DNA of 50,058 nucleotides from Clostridia bacterium (GCA_017552535.1 JAFZPV010000051.1:1-50058); one strand, 5' to 3'; counted from the first letter of the stretch, positions 42,401 through 49,972 are shown. Numbers and translations: made by a program. Notes: generated by a model not told the origin, from the letters alone.

Positions 42401-42864
42401 CTGAAGACCATCCCTATTACGAAGCCGCGCGCGCCTGCTACGAAAGCGCACTGGTCTTCCCCGCGAGCGAAGGCGAATTCGGCGTGGACGCGCCTGCCAC
42501 CTTCGGTGACTTCGCCACGGCGATCTACATCTACCTGGGCGGTGACAACAGCCCGGCGGATGCCATTGCGTATCTCGGGCAGTACGGCATCGTTCCCGAC
42601 GTCGCGCCCGAAACCGAGATGACCCGTGAAGACCTCGCCTACTACAGCGCTGTGCTGTGCTACGCGTTCGGCGTTCCGGTCGAGGAAACGCCGCTGGACG
42701 GCGTGGCCGATGCCGACGAGGTGGACGCGGAAGCCGCCGGTTTCATCGGCTGGTCCGTATCCATGGGCCTGGTTGAGCTGACCGAAGACGGCAAGCTCCT
42801 GCCCGCTCAGACCGCGACCCGCGGCGAGCTGTGCAACGCAGTCTATGTGATCCTGCTCACCTGA
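39409..42864 (+). CDS. Secreted M16C (presequence-protease-like) metallopeptidase with SLH-like C-terminus
   Basis: 1151 residues. Signal peptide about 1-23. The inverted zinc motif HVLEH (H87, E90, H91) and the third ligand in VYSEMQG (E187) mark the active M16 domain. SLFFNLSYQTYNTYMNASTY nearby and the length (~970 residues before the tail) match PreP/M16C, which folds into a closed chamber degrading short peptides. Residues ~1023-1151 contain two SLH-like units, the second reading AGFIGWSVSMGLVELTEDGK with PAQTATRGEL, which would hold it at the cell surface. Start at ATG 39409: AGGAGAG lies upstream and an earlier GTG overlaps it. Extracellular PreP-like enzymes are less usual than cytosolic ones. 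Confidence 0.88.
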   Translation: MKRLLSLFLSLVLALGLLGAAPAEEASSANGFTLTDERRFELVGADIELYQHDKTGALVMFILNDDTNRAFEITFRTPCETSKGIAHVLEHSVLDGSAKYPSKSLFFNLSYQTYNTYMNASTYNFMTTYPVASLSEDQLLKYADFYTDSVFNPLIIEDESIFREEAWRYTLSDAEGELGVAGTVYSEMQGAYTINRAASLAFDQTLFPGSTSGRDSGGIPEVIYTMTWDDLKEFHGKYYHPSNSLTCIYGKIEQKDAFLALLDGFFSAYEAREYNITDFEYVPVDGPQEAAIEYGLAAGSDTANGAVIYYGFAVDCDKQTLEKLDYFTTLFSDDSSVFQQNLKEQLPSATGACYIDLTTPELCVYFYATGVNPEDAQTFKAIVDDSIADAAENGFDPDAVDAIAAGNKLSIMLASESSSTGVDLIPSIAYYWAAQDDLYGYMDYIDNLDNFELFAKDGAIQAAVKDYVAGNERSALLVAAPVAGLLDENNAAFAAMLAEVKAGMTEEEIAAIVDMTNASDEADDATELVRALTAVEVSSLPEEKRIYDIADETDENGIRFVTVDANTDGVGETALLLDASGLGQEQIHFFKLFVDMLGDLETERHTPQQLASLTNRYLYNGVIRVSAMGDAESCRPYVRCTFTALDEDIQPGYDLVYELLFETKLDDADEILKRVSNIKNSLKKTLISSSYSVMLYRAMSAVDATTAYFNYATYLDYYDFLCAAEEALATDPESVLAQLKAVQEYFFNRTGTVAGFVGNEESAQVNRAAATDFLMKLDEKPIEKAEYDFGTRPASEALIVDGNVNYNLLFAGWDALGLEGYDGAMDAVTAYVSDVYLYPLLRDQYGAYGVIHYASDSGVYVISYRDPNLTETFQVYASLPELIAQDDPDQETLNGYIQSAYSSYALSNGELADGFSALLSFIDGDAQEDAITAMQQLKSITPETFKGYAALYEKLIANGAVGTAGSAAAIGQNADMFENILNPFGVKDASEVGFADLTEDHPYYEAARACYESALVFPASEGEFGVDAPATFGDFATAIYIYLGGDNSPADAIAYLGQYGIVPDVAPETEMTREDLAYYSAVLCYAFGVPVEETPLDGVADADEVDAEAAGFIGWSVSMGLVELTEDGKLLPAQTATRGELCNAVYVILLT

Positions 42865-42886
42865 TAAGCGTTTTATCCAATTATTC

Positions 42887-42920
42887 AGCGCCGCCGGAAC
42901 CGGTTTCCGGCGGCGCTTTT
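42887..42920 (+). terminator. Terminator after the M16C gene
   Basis: AGCGCCGCCGGAA and TTCCGGCGGCGCT form a 13-bp stem with a short loop, followed by TTT. Confidence 0.85.
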
Positions 42921-42941
42921 GTGTTTGCTTCGGTTTTTTTC

Positions 42942-42969
42942 TTGATTTTACCGGATTGTGTGATATAAT
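42942..42969 (+). promoter_or_regulatory. Promoter of the LexA-like regulator gene
   Basis: TTGATT (42942-42947), 16 bp, TATAAT (42964-42969), 32 bases before ATG 43002. Confidence 0.65.
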
Positions 42970-43001
42970 CCTCTCAGAAAAATGTATTTGGAGGCGACTT
43001 C

Positions 43002-43715
43002 ATGAGCCGCATGGGCGACACCATCCGGGCCAGCCGCGTGAAATACGGCCTGAGCGAAAAACAGCTGGCGAAAAAGACCGGCCTGGCCGAGAGCTTCATC
43101 AAAGACGTGGAGGCGGGCAAGCGCATCCCCTCGGACGACCAGGCAAAGCGCATGCTCAAGGCCTGCGGCGTCACCCAGTCCGTGGGTACGGAGATCGACA
43201 CCGCCAACGAGCCGGAAGTCCGTCTGCGCCCCAAGCCCCGCCCCTACATCATCCCCGTGCCCGAAGACGAGCCGGAGCCCACGCCCCAGCAGAAGCAGGC
43301 CCAGGCCGAGAGCAACGACGCGTGGCTGGACGCCCTTGGCGGCGTGCTCAAGCGCGTGCCCGTAACGGACGAAAAGGGCCTGGTGATGGACCACGTGCTG
43401 TTCCCCGTGACGGGCGGAAAAATCGAGGGCGCTTCGCCGGACAAGGTGCTTCTGTTCCGCGTACCGGACGATTCCCTCAGCGGTTTCCGCATCCACGCGG
43501 GCGACCTGCTTCTCACCGTGCCCGAAAAGAACCCCATCGACGACGCCTTCATGCTGGTGTATTACGGCGGCGTCCGCCGCGTGCGCCGGGTCAAAAAGCT
43601 GGAAGGCTCCAGGCTGATGCTGCAGTCCTATGACCGGGAGCTGAAGATCGACACGATGATGTGGGGCGAGATCCAGATCCTGGGCCGCTGCGTGAAGCTC
43701 ACGCGCACGCTGTAA
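43002..43715 (+). CDS. XRE regulator with LexA/S24-like C-terminal domain
   Basis: 237 residues. HTH about 5-55 (GLSEKQLAKKTGLAESFIKD), a Pro/Gln-rich linker (75-105), and a C-terminal beta domain patterned like S24 peptidases: VLLFRVPDDSLSGFRIHAGD aligns with the family VxGDSMxPxxxxGD motif. The position of the general-base Lys (usually VKRL) reads VRRVKKL, so Ser is kept but Lys appears replaced by Arg. Self-cleavage is doubtful. A GNAT gene follows 16 bases later. Confidence 0.75.
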   Translation: MSRMGDTIRASRVKYGLSEKQLAKKTGLAESFIKDVEAGKRIPSDDQAKRMLKACGVTQSVGTEIDTANEPEVRLRPKPRPYIIPVPEDEPEPTPQQKQAQAESNDAWLDALGGVLKRVPVTDEKGLVMDHVLFPVTGGKIEGASPDKVLLFRVPDDSLSGFRIHAGDLLLTVPEKNPIDDAFMLVYYGGVRRVRRVKKLEGSRLMLQSYDRELKIDTMMWGEIQILGRCVKLTRTL

Positions 43716-43731
43716 AAGGAGAGGATTCGCA

Positions 43732-44229
43732 ATGGATATCCGTATCCGCCGCGCTGTGGCTCAGGACGCACAGACCCTTGCCTATATCCAGACCGAAAGC
43801 TGGAAAAGCGCCTTCAAGGGCATCATCCCGGACGACACCCTGGCATCCTGCACCGACCTGAATCGCGCGCAGGCGATGTATGAGCGTACGCTGAACGGGC
43901 AGATGGGCAGCGGCTATATCCTATTTCTGGACGGCAAGGCGCAGACCATCGCCTGGTGGAATGCCGCGCGGGACGAGGACCTGCCTATCTGGGCGGAGCT
44001 CATCATGATCCACAGCCTGCCGGAAGGCCGCCGCAAGGGCTGCGGGCGGCGCATGCTGGAAAAAGTGTTCGAAGACGTCCGCACCGCGGGCTATAAAAAC
44101 ATCGCGCTGTGGGTATTCACCAAAAACACCTCTGCCCGCGCCTTTTACGAGGCCATGGGCTTCCGCCCCGACGGCTGCACAAAGCTCGGCTTCGGTGCGG
44201 AGGAGATGCGGTACGCAAGAGAGCTGTAA
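43732..44229 (+). CDS. GNAT-family N-acetyltransferase
   Basis: 165 residues. Acetyl-CoA site LPEGRRKGCGRRMLEKVFED is the RxxGxG/A motif, and ALWVFTKNTSARAFYEAMGF is the family C-terminal strand-helix. Resembles small-molecule or ribosomal GNATs of the RimI-like group; acceptor unknown. AAGGAGAGG lies 8-9 bases before the ATG. Cotranscribed with the LexA-like regulator. Confidence 0.88.
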   Translation: MDIRIRRAVAQDAQTLAYIQTESWKSAFKGIIPDDTLASCTDLNRAQAMYERTLNGQMGSGYILFLDGKAQTIAWWNAARDEDLPIWAELIMIHSLPEGRRKGCGRRMLEKVFEDVRTAGYKNIALWVFTKNTSARAFYEAMGFRPDGCTKLGFGAEEMRYAREL

Positions 44230-44240
44230 GCCGATTCGTT

Positions 44241-44285
44241 CAACAAGAAAGGCAGCAGGTACGAAACCCGCTGCCTTTCTTGTTG
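44241..44285. terminator. Strong bidirectional terminator
   Basis: CAACAAGAAAGGCAGC and GCTGCCTTTCTTGTTG form a perfect 16-bp stem with a 13-base loop, placed between the convergent GNAT and HAD genes. Confidence 0.85.
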
Positions 44286-44317
44286 CAGAAGAAAAGTCCA
44301 TAGAATACGGACACGTT

Positions 44318-44971
44318 TTATCGGATAGGATCTATGACCGAGCCTTCTCCGCACAGCAGATCAGGAAGCTCCCCAAGCGTCCTGATCGTGTGCTCGGGCC
44401 GTTCTTTTTCACACTGCGGCTCCCGGTGTGCGCCCAGCCCGCGCAGAAGCCGCACGGTGTGCATGCCCAGGCCGTTGGCCGGGGCGATATCGTTGTCCGT
44501 ACGGTCGCCGACCATGACGGCCTTTCCGGCAGGACAGCCGGCCTGGCCGAGCGCCCAGCGGAAGATGGACGGGTCCGGTTTTGCCCACCCCAGTTCCGCC
44601 GAAGCGGCGATCACGTCAAAGTACCCAAGCATTTCCCAGTTTTTCAGGCGCTGCGCGGTGCCGGGGTTTTGATTTGCGATGACGCCCAGCCTGAAGCCCC
44701 GGCGCTTCAGCGCCTCCAGTACCGGCACCGCGTCCGGATACGGCGTTTCATCTTCGCTGTGCCAGGTCGTTTTCTTAAGGCCGAAAAACCGGGCCGCCTC
44801 CGCATCACCGTTCAGTCCCTGCCGGATCATCTCCAGCCGCTTTTCGCAGTATGCTTCCTGAGTGACCCCGGTCTCGGCGGTCATCTCCTGTACCCTGTGG
44901 CGGTCCGCTTCCGTTTCGTCGATCAGGGTGGAGCCCAGGTCAAAGAATATCCATGAAATAACGCGCAGCAT
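44318..44971 (-). CDS. HAD-superfamily hydrolase
   Basis: 217 residues. Motif I is FFDLGSTLID (nucleophile D11); the usual +2 Asp is Gly, as in the FDLGNTL subgroup. Motif II lies in LGVIANQN, motif III Lys in ELGWAKPDPSIF and motif IV in MVGDRTDNDI. A helical cap follows motif I (residues 17-80). Substrate, probably a phosphorylated metabolite, is unknown. GGAG lies 6 bases before ATG 44971. It ends at the shared terminator and lies 39 bases downstream of the GH94 gene, so the two may be one transcript. Confidence 0.82.
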   Translation of the reverse strand: MLRVISWIFFDLGSTLIDETEADRHRVQEMTAETGVTQEAYCEKRLEMIRQGLNGDAEAARFFGLKKTTWHSEDETPYPDAVPVLEALKRRGFRLGVIANQNPGTAQRLKNWEMLGYFDVIAASAELGWAKPDPSIFRWALGQAGCPAGKAVMVGDRTDNDIAPANGLGMHTVRLLRGLGAHREPQCEKERPEHTIRTLGELPDLLCGEGSVIDPIR

Positions 44972-45010
44972 GATCGTCTCCGCCGATTCGTTTCGTTCAT
45001 TGAAGCCGGC

Positions 45011-47281
45011 TTAAAACGTCGCCAGCACTTCTCCGCTTTCCAGGGGGAGCAGGTCGCCGGGCAGCTTCTTTCCGTTGAAGTACAGGGCTTTTTCTCCCGT
45101 GCGCCTGTAATTGATCCGGTACCGGCAGCCCCGGAATTCCTTTTCCACCGAGGCTTCGTTCCAGCCCTCCGGCAGGCAGGGGCGCACGCAAAGCCCCTGC
45201 AGCGTCGGCTGAAGGCCGAACACGAACTGGGCCATCGCTTTCAAAAACCACTGTCCGGAGGCCGTGCGCCAGCTTTGACCCGGCGTGCCGTAGCGGTAGC
45301 CGGTCTCCCTGCCCATGTAGCAGTTGCAAATGATGTAAGGCTCCGCGCGGCCGTTTACAACGGGATTGCGGAAGGGCAGAATGCATTCCACGTCTTCTTC
45401 TACACGCTTTTCGTCTCCCCTCAGCGCGTCCACGGCCAGCTTCCAGCACATGGCGTGCAGATACACGCCGCCATTCTCCTGCACGCCGGGGGCCTTCTGG
45501 GCGATGGAGCCGATCCAGGCGCTTTTAGCCGTATAGGGCGGCCAGCTCACGCGGGTGCCCAGGGGATCGTGCAGCAGGCGGTACGCGTTTGCGATCGCCC
45601 TCTCCTCCCGGCCTTCCCCCAGGCCTCCGGCCAGCACGGCCCAGAGCTGCGGGTTCAGAAACACCTTGCCCTCGCAGCAGGCGTCCGCCCCCACGGGCTC
45701 TCCGTCGTCCGATATGGCGTACATGTAATAGCCGCCCTGTTCGTCCCAGCCGTATTCGTTTATGCGCCGGCACATCTCCTGGGTGCGCGCTTCCAGGCCG
45801 TCGATCTCCTCCTGCGGCTTGCCTATGGCACGCATGAGGGACGCCAGCTGCCTTGCCGCCCGCACCCAGGCGATGGACAGCCACACGCTCACGCCCTTAT
45901 CCTTTATGCCCACGTTGTTCATGCAGTCATTCCAGTCGCCGCCCCATATGCGCACAAGGCCGTGCAGGCCCGTAAAGCCGTACAGGAAATCCACGCTGCG
46001 CCGGATGTGCTCGTACACCGCGGCGGTGCTGCCGTCATTGAAGGGCACCTCTTCGTTCAGCAGGTCCAGGTCGCCCAGCTCCGTCACGATATAATACACG
46101 GTGAAGGTGAGCCAAACCGTGCAGTCCGCGAAGTTGTTGTCACGGATCTGGCCGTCGATGAACGTGCGGGGCGCGTAGCCGTTGGAGTACTGGTATGTAA
46201 GCAGGCGTTTGATTCGCTCCCATGCCAGGCGGGGATGGAAGCAAGCCAGGCACTCCGTATCGCTGGCGATGTCGCGGTAGCCGTTGTGGCGTACCCGCGC
46301 CCAGCGGGAGCCCATGTCCGTCTGGTACTTGAGCCACACGTTCAGAAGCGCGTTCAGCTTTTCGTCCGGCGTGCTGAAAGAAAGGCCGCGGTCCAGCCGG
46401 TCGGAGTACTTATCTTCCACCTTTTTCAGTTCTTTGAGCGCCTTCTCCTCGCTGTCAAAGCGTTCTGTAAGCGCCCGGGCGGCGTCCGTATCCGGCGCTA
46501 GGCCTGCGATAAAGCATACCCAGCGGCTCTCGCCGGGTTCCAGGGAGATCGACCGCTGCACGGCGAAGCCCATCTTTTCGGCCACGCAGTCGCTGTTTGT
46601 GCAGCCGCCCGCGTGCAGCGCCGCCGGGTCCGTCAGCGTGCCGTAGGTGCCGATGAACGCGTTCCTTCTCAGATCCCAGCCGTCCGGCGCCCGGTCACTG
46701 GTCAGGAAAAAGCAGAACGGGCGCTTTTCGCCGTCAAATTCCTCTTCGAAATCATAGTGCACGCCGGATAGCCTGCCGTCCTTATACGCCGCGGCGGTAT
46801 TGTAAGCCTGCAGCCGGTAGGAACCGTCGAAGTCGTTGTCGATATAGCAGATGAGCTTTAATTCCCTGCGCCGGTCCGAAACATTGGTCACGCGCACGAG
46901 ATTGGCTTCCGCGCCGATATACTGATCCTCTTCGCAGGGCACGAACAGCGTGTATTCCGTGCGTATCCCGTGCTTCTGCAGGCTGACCGTCGTGGAGCCC
47001 AGGCGGTGCTCGCAGGAGTAGGCTTCGTATTTTTCATATACCGGCAGGCCCAGAAGGCTCCAGCCCGCGTCTCCCTCCACGGCGTACAGTCCGCGGGCCT
47101 TCACGGGCATGAGCCGCCGCCCGAGCCGGTCCTGCAAAAAGCCCTGGCCCACGCCGCACTGGGAAGTGAAGGTGACGTAGTTGTCGGTGTAGAAATAATT
47201 GTACCAGTTGCGCGGGATGTCGGGCGTAACGATCGTAAACGAGCGCCCGCCGCGGGAGAAATGTCCGTAAGGAGTATCCAT
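45011..47281 (-). CDS. GH94-family glycoside phosphorylase
   Basis: 756 residues, cytoplasmic (no signal peptide). GH94 enzymes split beta-linked disaccharides with phosphate, yielding a sugar 1-phosphate. Expected regions are present: a beta-sandwich N-terminus (to ~270), the (alpha/alpha)6 barrel with RWARVRHNGYRDIASD and the catalytic GGDWNDCMN (D452), then PPYTAKSAWIGSIAQKAPG and PGQSWRTASGQW. The residue after the catalytic Asp is Cys, where cellobiose phosphorylases have Gly. Cellobiose or chitobiose are the likeliest substrates, unproven. GGAGGTG lies 6 bases before the ATG; TATAAT at 47308-47313 (minus strand) is the likely -10. Confidence 0.85.
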   Translation of the reverse strand: MDTPYGHFSRGGRSFTIVTPDIPRNWYNYFYTDNYVTFTSQCGVGQGFLQDRLGRRLMPVKARGLYAVEGDAGWSLLGLPVYEKYEAYSCEHRLGSTTVSLQKHGIRTEYTLFVPCEEDQYIGAEANLVRVTNVSDRRRELKLICYIDNDFDGSYRLQAYNTAAAYKDGRLSGVHYDFEEEFDGEKRPFCFFLTSDRAPDGWDLRRNAFIGTYGTLTDPAALHAGGCTNSDCVAEKMGFAVQRSISLEPGESRWVCFIAGLAPDTDAARALTERFDSEEKALKELKKVEDKYSDRLDRGLSFSTPDEKLNALLNVWLKYQTDMGSRWARVRHNGYRDIASDTECLACFHPRLAWERIKRLLTYQYSNGYAPRTFIDGQIRDNNFADCTVWLTFTVYYIVTELGDLDLLNEEVPFNDGSTAAVYEHIRRSVDFLYGFTGLHGLVRIWGGDWNDCMNNVGIKDKGVSVWLSIAWVRAARQLASLMRAIGKPQEEIDGLEARTQEMCRRINEYGWDEQGGYYMYAISDDGEPVGADACCEGKVFLNPQLWAVLAGGLGEGREERAIANAYRLLHDPLGTRVSWPPYTAKSAWIGSIAQKAPGVQENGGVYLHAMCWKLAVDALRGDEKRVEEDVECILPFRNPVVNGRAEPYIICNCYMGRETGYRYGTPGQSWRTASGQWFLKAMAQFVFGLQPTLQGLCVRPCLPEGWNEASVEKEFRGCRYRINYRRTGEKALYFNGKKLPGDLLPLESGEVLATF

Positions 47282-47335
47282 GCGCGCACCTCCGTGTGTT
47301 TTTCTGTATTATACCGCTTTGATGTTGAAAAAGAA

Positions 47336-47366
47336 CGGCGGATGTATGACAATTCATCATCCGCCG
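47336..47366 (-). terminator. Terminator of the SH3 protein gene
   Basis: Minus strand CGGCGGATG/CATCCGCCG, 9-bp stem with a 13-base loop, then TTCTTTTTC. It lies 30 bases after the stop at 47396. Confidence 0.75.
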
Positions 47367-47395
47367 CCCGTTTTCCCCTTTCGGGGAGCGTTCAT

Positions 47396-48340
47396 TTACT
47401 TCCAGCAGTCCGCCGGCGCCCAGCCGCGCTGGATCTGTCCGCTGGAGAGCGTGACCTCGTACATGAGCCAGCCGTTCTGCTGGTAGAAGGCCTTCACCTG
47501 CGTGCCCGCCGTCACAATGGAATTCGTCTTGGCGTAATCGTCACCGGGGCCGTAGCTGGCGGTATGCGTTTTGGTGATCTCCGCCCATACCCAGTTTTCG
47601 GCGTCGAAGGGAACGCTGCCGTAGCCGGTCATGCGGCTCATGCCCGTGAATACCCGGTACTTCTGGCCGCCGTTGGTCACTTCCACGTAGCCCCATCTGG
47701 TGGAGCTGCCTTCCGCCTGGTAGAACACCTTCACGCTCACATCGGTGGAATAGGAGCCCGCCCAGGTGTAGCCCGTGCCGGGGCCGCTGCGGGAGGAGAG
47801 GGAGTACTGGGGTCGGGCATATCCGCCCGAGTAGGGGAACTCAGGCACATAGGTCTTGTTGGAAGCGTTCGGCGTGGGCGTCGGGTACCACCATCCGTTC
47901 CAGGGCGTCGCCGTAGGCGCAGGGGAAGGCGTGGGCGCCTGCCAGTCGGACCAGCCGGACCAGTCTGACCAGCCGGAGGAGGTGGAGCCGTCCTCCCGGA
48001 TCGAAACGGTGGGCTGCCTTTCGATCACCATGGAGCCGTCCGGCAGAGAAAACTCATACGAGCTGTCTCCGGGCCGGATCTGGTATACCCGCGTGTCTTC
48101 CAGGTATCCCACAAAGGAGCCGTAGGCCACGCATATGCCCCACTCGATGGGCGCGATATACATCACCACCGCGCCGGAAGGCACATACGCCAGCACCTTG
48201 CGGGTGCTCATGTCGTAGTTATCGTACAGGATGCAGTTGTAGTACACCAGCAGCAGGTCACCGGTCTGCGGCGTTTCGGCGCGCACCACGGGGGCGCACA
48301 GAAGGCAGATCATAAGCGCCAGGCACAATAAACGTTTCAT
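47396..48340 (-). CDS. Secreted SH3-like domain protein
   Basis: 314 residues from ATG 48340 (GAGGGGTGAGC directly upstream; a longer frame from 48415 lacks a site). Signal peptide 1-21. An N-terminal SH3-like module (about 25-100) is followed by a Trp/Ser/Asp-rich linker with WSDWSGWSDW and a Pro/Thr stretch APTPSPAPTATP. Two further SH3-like modules follow (YSLSSRSGPGTGYTWAGSYS and THTASYGPGDDYAKTNS cores), ending RGWAPADCWK. Probably binds peptidoglycan. Shares architecture with the gene at 30775 but not its glycan-binding end. Confidence 0.78.
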   Translation of the reverse strand: MKRLLCLALMICLLCAPVVRAETPQTGDLLLVYYNCILYDNYDMSTRKVLAYVPSGAVVMYIAPIEWGICVAYGSFVGYLEDTRVYQIRPGDSSYEFSLPDGSMVIERQPTVSIREDGSTSSGWSDWSGWSDWQAPTPSPAPTATPWNGWWYPTPTPNASNKTYVPEFPYSGGYARPQYSLSSRSGPGTGYTWAGSYSTDVSVKVFYQAEGSSTRWGYVEVTNGGQKYRVFTGMSRMTGYGSVPFDAENWVWAEITKTHTASYGPGDDYAKTNSIVTAGTQVKAFYQQNGWLMYEVTLSSGQIQRGWAPADCWK

Positions 48341-48449
48341 TTGCTCACCCCTCGGATCGTATTCGTTGATTGGACGGATCAAAAGCCGATTTGTTCCCAT
48401 TCCGCCCGGCCGCACGGCTTGTTGCGCCGGTCAGGCTTTCGCGCACCAT

Positions 48450-48478
48450 GAGTATATCACACATCCCGCGTTTTCACA
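48450..48478 (-). promoter_or_regulatory. Promoter of the SH3 protein gene
   Basis: Minus-strand TTGTGA (48473-48478), 17 bp, TATACT (48450-48455), about 110 bases before ATG 48340. Confidence 0.6.
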
Positions 48479-48573
48479 ACGTTTTTTTCATCCTCCGCCG
48501 TTTCTTCCGTCCTAAGACGGGACGGGCCGGCCTTTTCTGTCCGTTTCAGGCTGTTGGCCGACATTTTTTGCTC

Positions 48574-48602
48574 TTGAAATAATCCCCCGCCTGTAGTATA
48601 AT
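48574..48602 (+). promoter_or_regulatory. Promoter of the small secreted Cys protein
   Basis: TTGAAA (48574-48579), 17 bp, TATAAT (48597-48602), 29 bases before ATG 48632. Confidence 0.75.
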
Positions 48603-48631
48603 CGTTTCATCCATACAAGGAGGTGAAGTTT

Positions 48632-49213
48632 ATGCGCCGGATCACTGCCCTGTTTCTGACCATCGCGCTTTTGCTGGCGCTGGCGTGCGCTTTCGCGGAG
48701 GGCCCCGAAAGCCACTATATGAGCAAATGGCGCTATCGCCGCGACGGTTTCCACCGGGCGACTTGCCTGGACGACGGCTGCGATTTCCAGCTGAACGCGC
48801 CCTGCGCCCAGCTTTCGGTCACCTATGAAGGCGAGACCTTTACCGCCTGCCCCGTTTGCGGCCACAACGCCATCGGCAACGGGCGCCACCGCCGCTGCCT
48901 GGTGCAGCTGTACGACTACGACACCTCCCCCACGGGCGACGTGCTGGTGAACCAGTACCGCTCCCCCTTCGGGTCCGACAGCGACGTCGCCTCCGCTTTC
49001 AGCGTGGTCTTTGAGCACGCCGGCCAGATATCGGTGTTCGAGGGAAATATGCGCCTGTGGCTCACCATCGACTGCCCCGCGCAGTACGAGCTGTTCCGGG
49101 TGGAAAACGACGAGCTCGTGCCCTGCGAAAGCGAATATGACGCCGCCAAAAAGATCCTCACTTTCGAGGTGCCCTCCGGCTCCTGGATGTATGTGATCCT
49201 GAAGAAAGCCTGA
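48632..49213 (+). CDS. Small secreted Cys-containing protein, unknown function
   Basis: 193 residues from ATG 48632 (AGGAGGTG upstream; an in-frame GTG at 48623 lies in that site). Signal peptide about 1-22. Residues 38-75 hold ATCLDDGCDFQLNAPC and TACPVCGH, arranged like a small zinc-ribbon or disulfide module; similar ATCTxxG..C..CG stretches open the DUF11 protein at 12313. The C-terminal half is beta-rich (FEVPSGSWMYVILKK end). I do not recognise a named family. It is the last protein gene before the tRNA array. Confidence 0.6.
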   Translation: MRRITALFLTIALLLALACAFAEGPESHYMSKWRYRRDGFHRATCLDDGCDFQLNAPCAQLSVTYEGETFTACPVCGHNAIGNGRHRRCLVQLYDYDTSPTGDVLVNQYRSPFGSDSDVASAFSVVFEHAGQISVFEGNMRLWLTIDCPAQYELFRVENDELVPCESEYDAAKKILTFEVPSGSWMYVILKKA

Positions 49214-49242
49214 GCAGGCGGCCGGAAAAAAAGCAACGATTT

Positions 49243-49266
49243 GGGAGGGCTGCGCCTTCCCGTTTC
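49243..49266 (+). terminator. Terminator after the small Cys protein
   Basis: GGGAGGGC and GCCTTCCC (one G-T pair) with a 3-base loop, then GTTTCTT. Confidence 0.6.
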
Positions 49267-49354
49267 TTCTGCGCCGGACAGCTCCCGCTTTTACGGGCAT
49301 CGCTTCAGCATCAAGAATTAACCATTCGGTCCGCCCGAAAATCAAAAAAGGCTA

Positions 49355-49383
49355 TTGACAAAACTTCCCCCATTGGTTATAAT
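49355..49383 (+). promoter_or_regulatory. Promoter of the tRNA array
   Basis: Consensus TTGACA (49355-49360), 17 bp, TATAAT (49378-49383), 35 bases before the first tRNA. It is the best promoter in the window, as expected for stable RNA. Confidence 0.9.
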
Positions 49384-49418
49384 ATCCTACGTCGCTTGTG
49401 AGGCACGGTCGTATGCAT

Positions 49419-49492
49419 CGGGGTGTAGCGCAGTTCGGTAGCGTACGTGCTTTGGGAGCATGGGGTCGCAGGTTCAAATCCTGTCGCCCCGA
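49419..49492 (+). tRNA. tRNA-Pro (TGG)
   Basis: Acceptor CGGGGTG/CGCCCCG, anticodon loop CTTTGGGAG with TGG, T loop GGTTCAAATCC. The 3' CCA is not encoded. Confidence 0.95.
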
Positions 49493-49502
49493 TTAAGAGG
49501 AT

Positions 49503-49578
49503 ACGACCTCTTGGTCAAGCGGTTAAGACATCGCCCTTTCACGGCGGTAACACGGGTTCGAGTCCCGTAGAGGTCGTC
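49503..49578 (+). tRNA. tRNA-Glu (TTC)
   Basis: Acceptor ACGACCT/AGGTCGT, anticodon TTC in CCCTTTCACGG, T loop GGTTCGAGTCC. CCA not encoded. Confidence 0.93.
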
Positions 49579-49610
49579 AAAATTCTTGGCTGTCAGGTGA
49601 CAAAAACTAA

Positions 49611-49684
49611 GGGCCTTTAGCTCAGTTGGTCAGAGCAGTCGGCTCATAACCGATCGGTCCGGGGTTCAAGTCCCTGAAGGCCCA
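49611..49684 (+). tRNA. tRNA-Met (CAT)
   Basis: Acceptor GGGCCTT/AAGGCCC, anticodon CAT in GGCTCATAACC. The paired first base suggests elongator Met; an Ile2 (lysidine) identity cannot be excluded from sequence. CCA not encoded. Confidence 0.88.
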
Positions 49685-49688
49685 TCAA

Positions 49689-49762
49689 GGTCCGGTAGTT
49701 CAGTTGGTTAGAATGCCAGCCTGTCACGCTGGAGGTCGAGGGTTCGAGCCCCTTCCGGATCG
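49689..49762 (+). tRNA. tRNA-Asp (GTC)
   Basis: Acceptor GGTCCGG/CCGGATC with one G-T pair, anticodon GTC in CCTGTCACG, T loop GGTTCGAGCC. CCA not encoded. Confidence 0.95.
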
Positions 49763-49793
49763 TTTTTCCGGGTTTGGCAAAGGTATTCGATCT

Positions 49794-49865
49794 GCTGGCG
49801 TAGCTCAATGGTAGAGCAGCTGATTTGTAATCAGCAGGTTGAAGGTTCGAGTCCCTTCGCCAGCT
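49794..49865 (+). tRNA. tRNA-Thr (TGT)
   Basis: Acceptor GCTGGCG/CGCCAGC, anticodon TGT in GATTTGTAATC, T loop GGTTCGAGTCC. CCA not encoded. Confidence 0.95.
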
Positions 49866-49880
49866 TGAACAATATATCGT

Positions 49881-49965
<85 letters not shown>

Positions 49966-49972
49966 ACTTTTC

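Noticed and set aside
39331-42411. Open frame of over 1000 codons opposite the M16C peptidase gene
   Set aside because: Antisense shadow caused by third-position GC bias; the plus strand carries signal peptide, zinc motif and SLH units.
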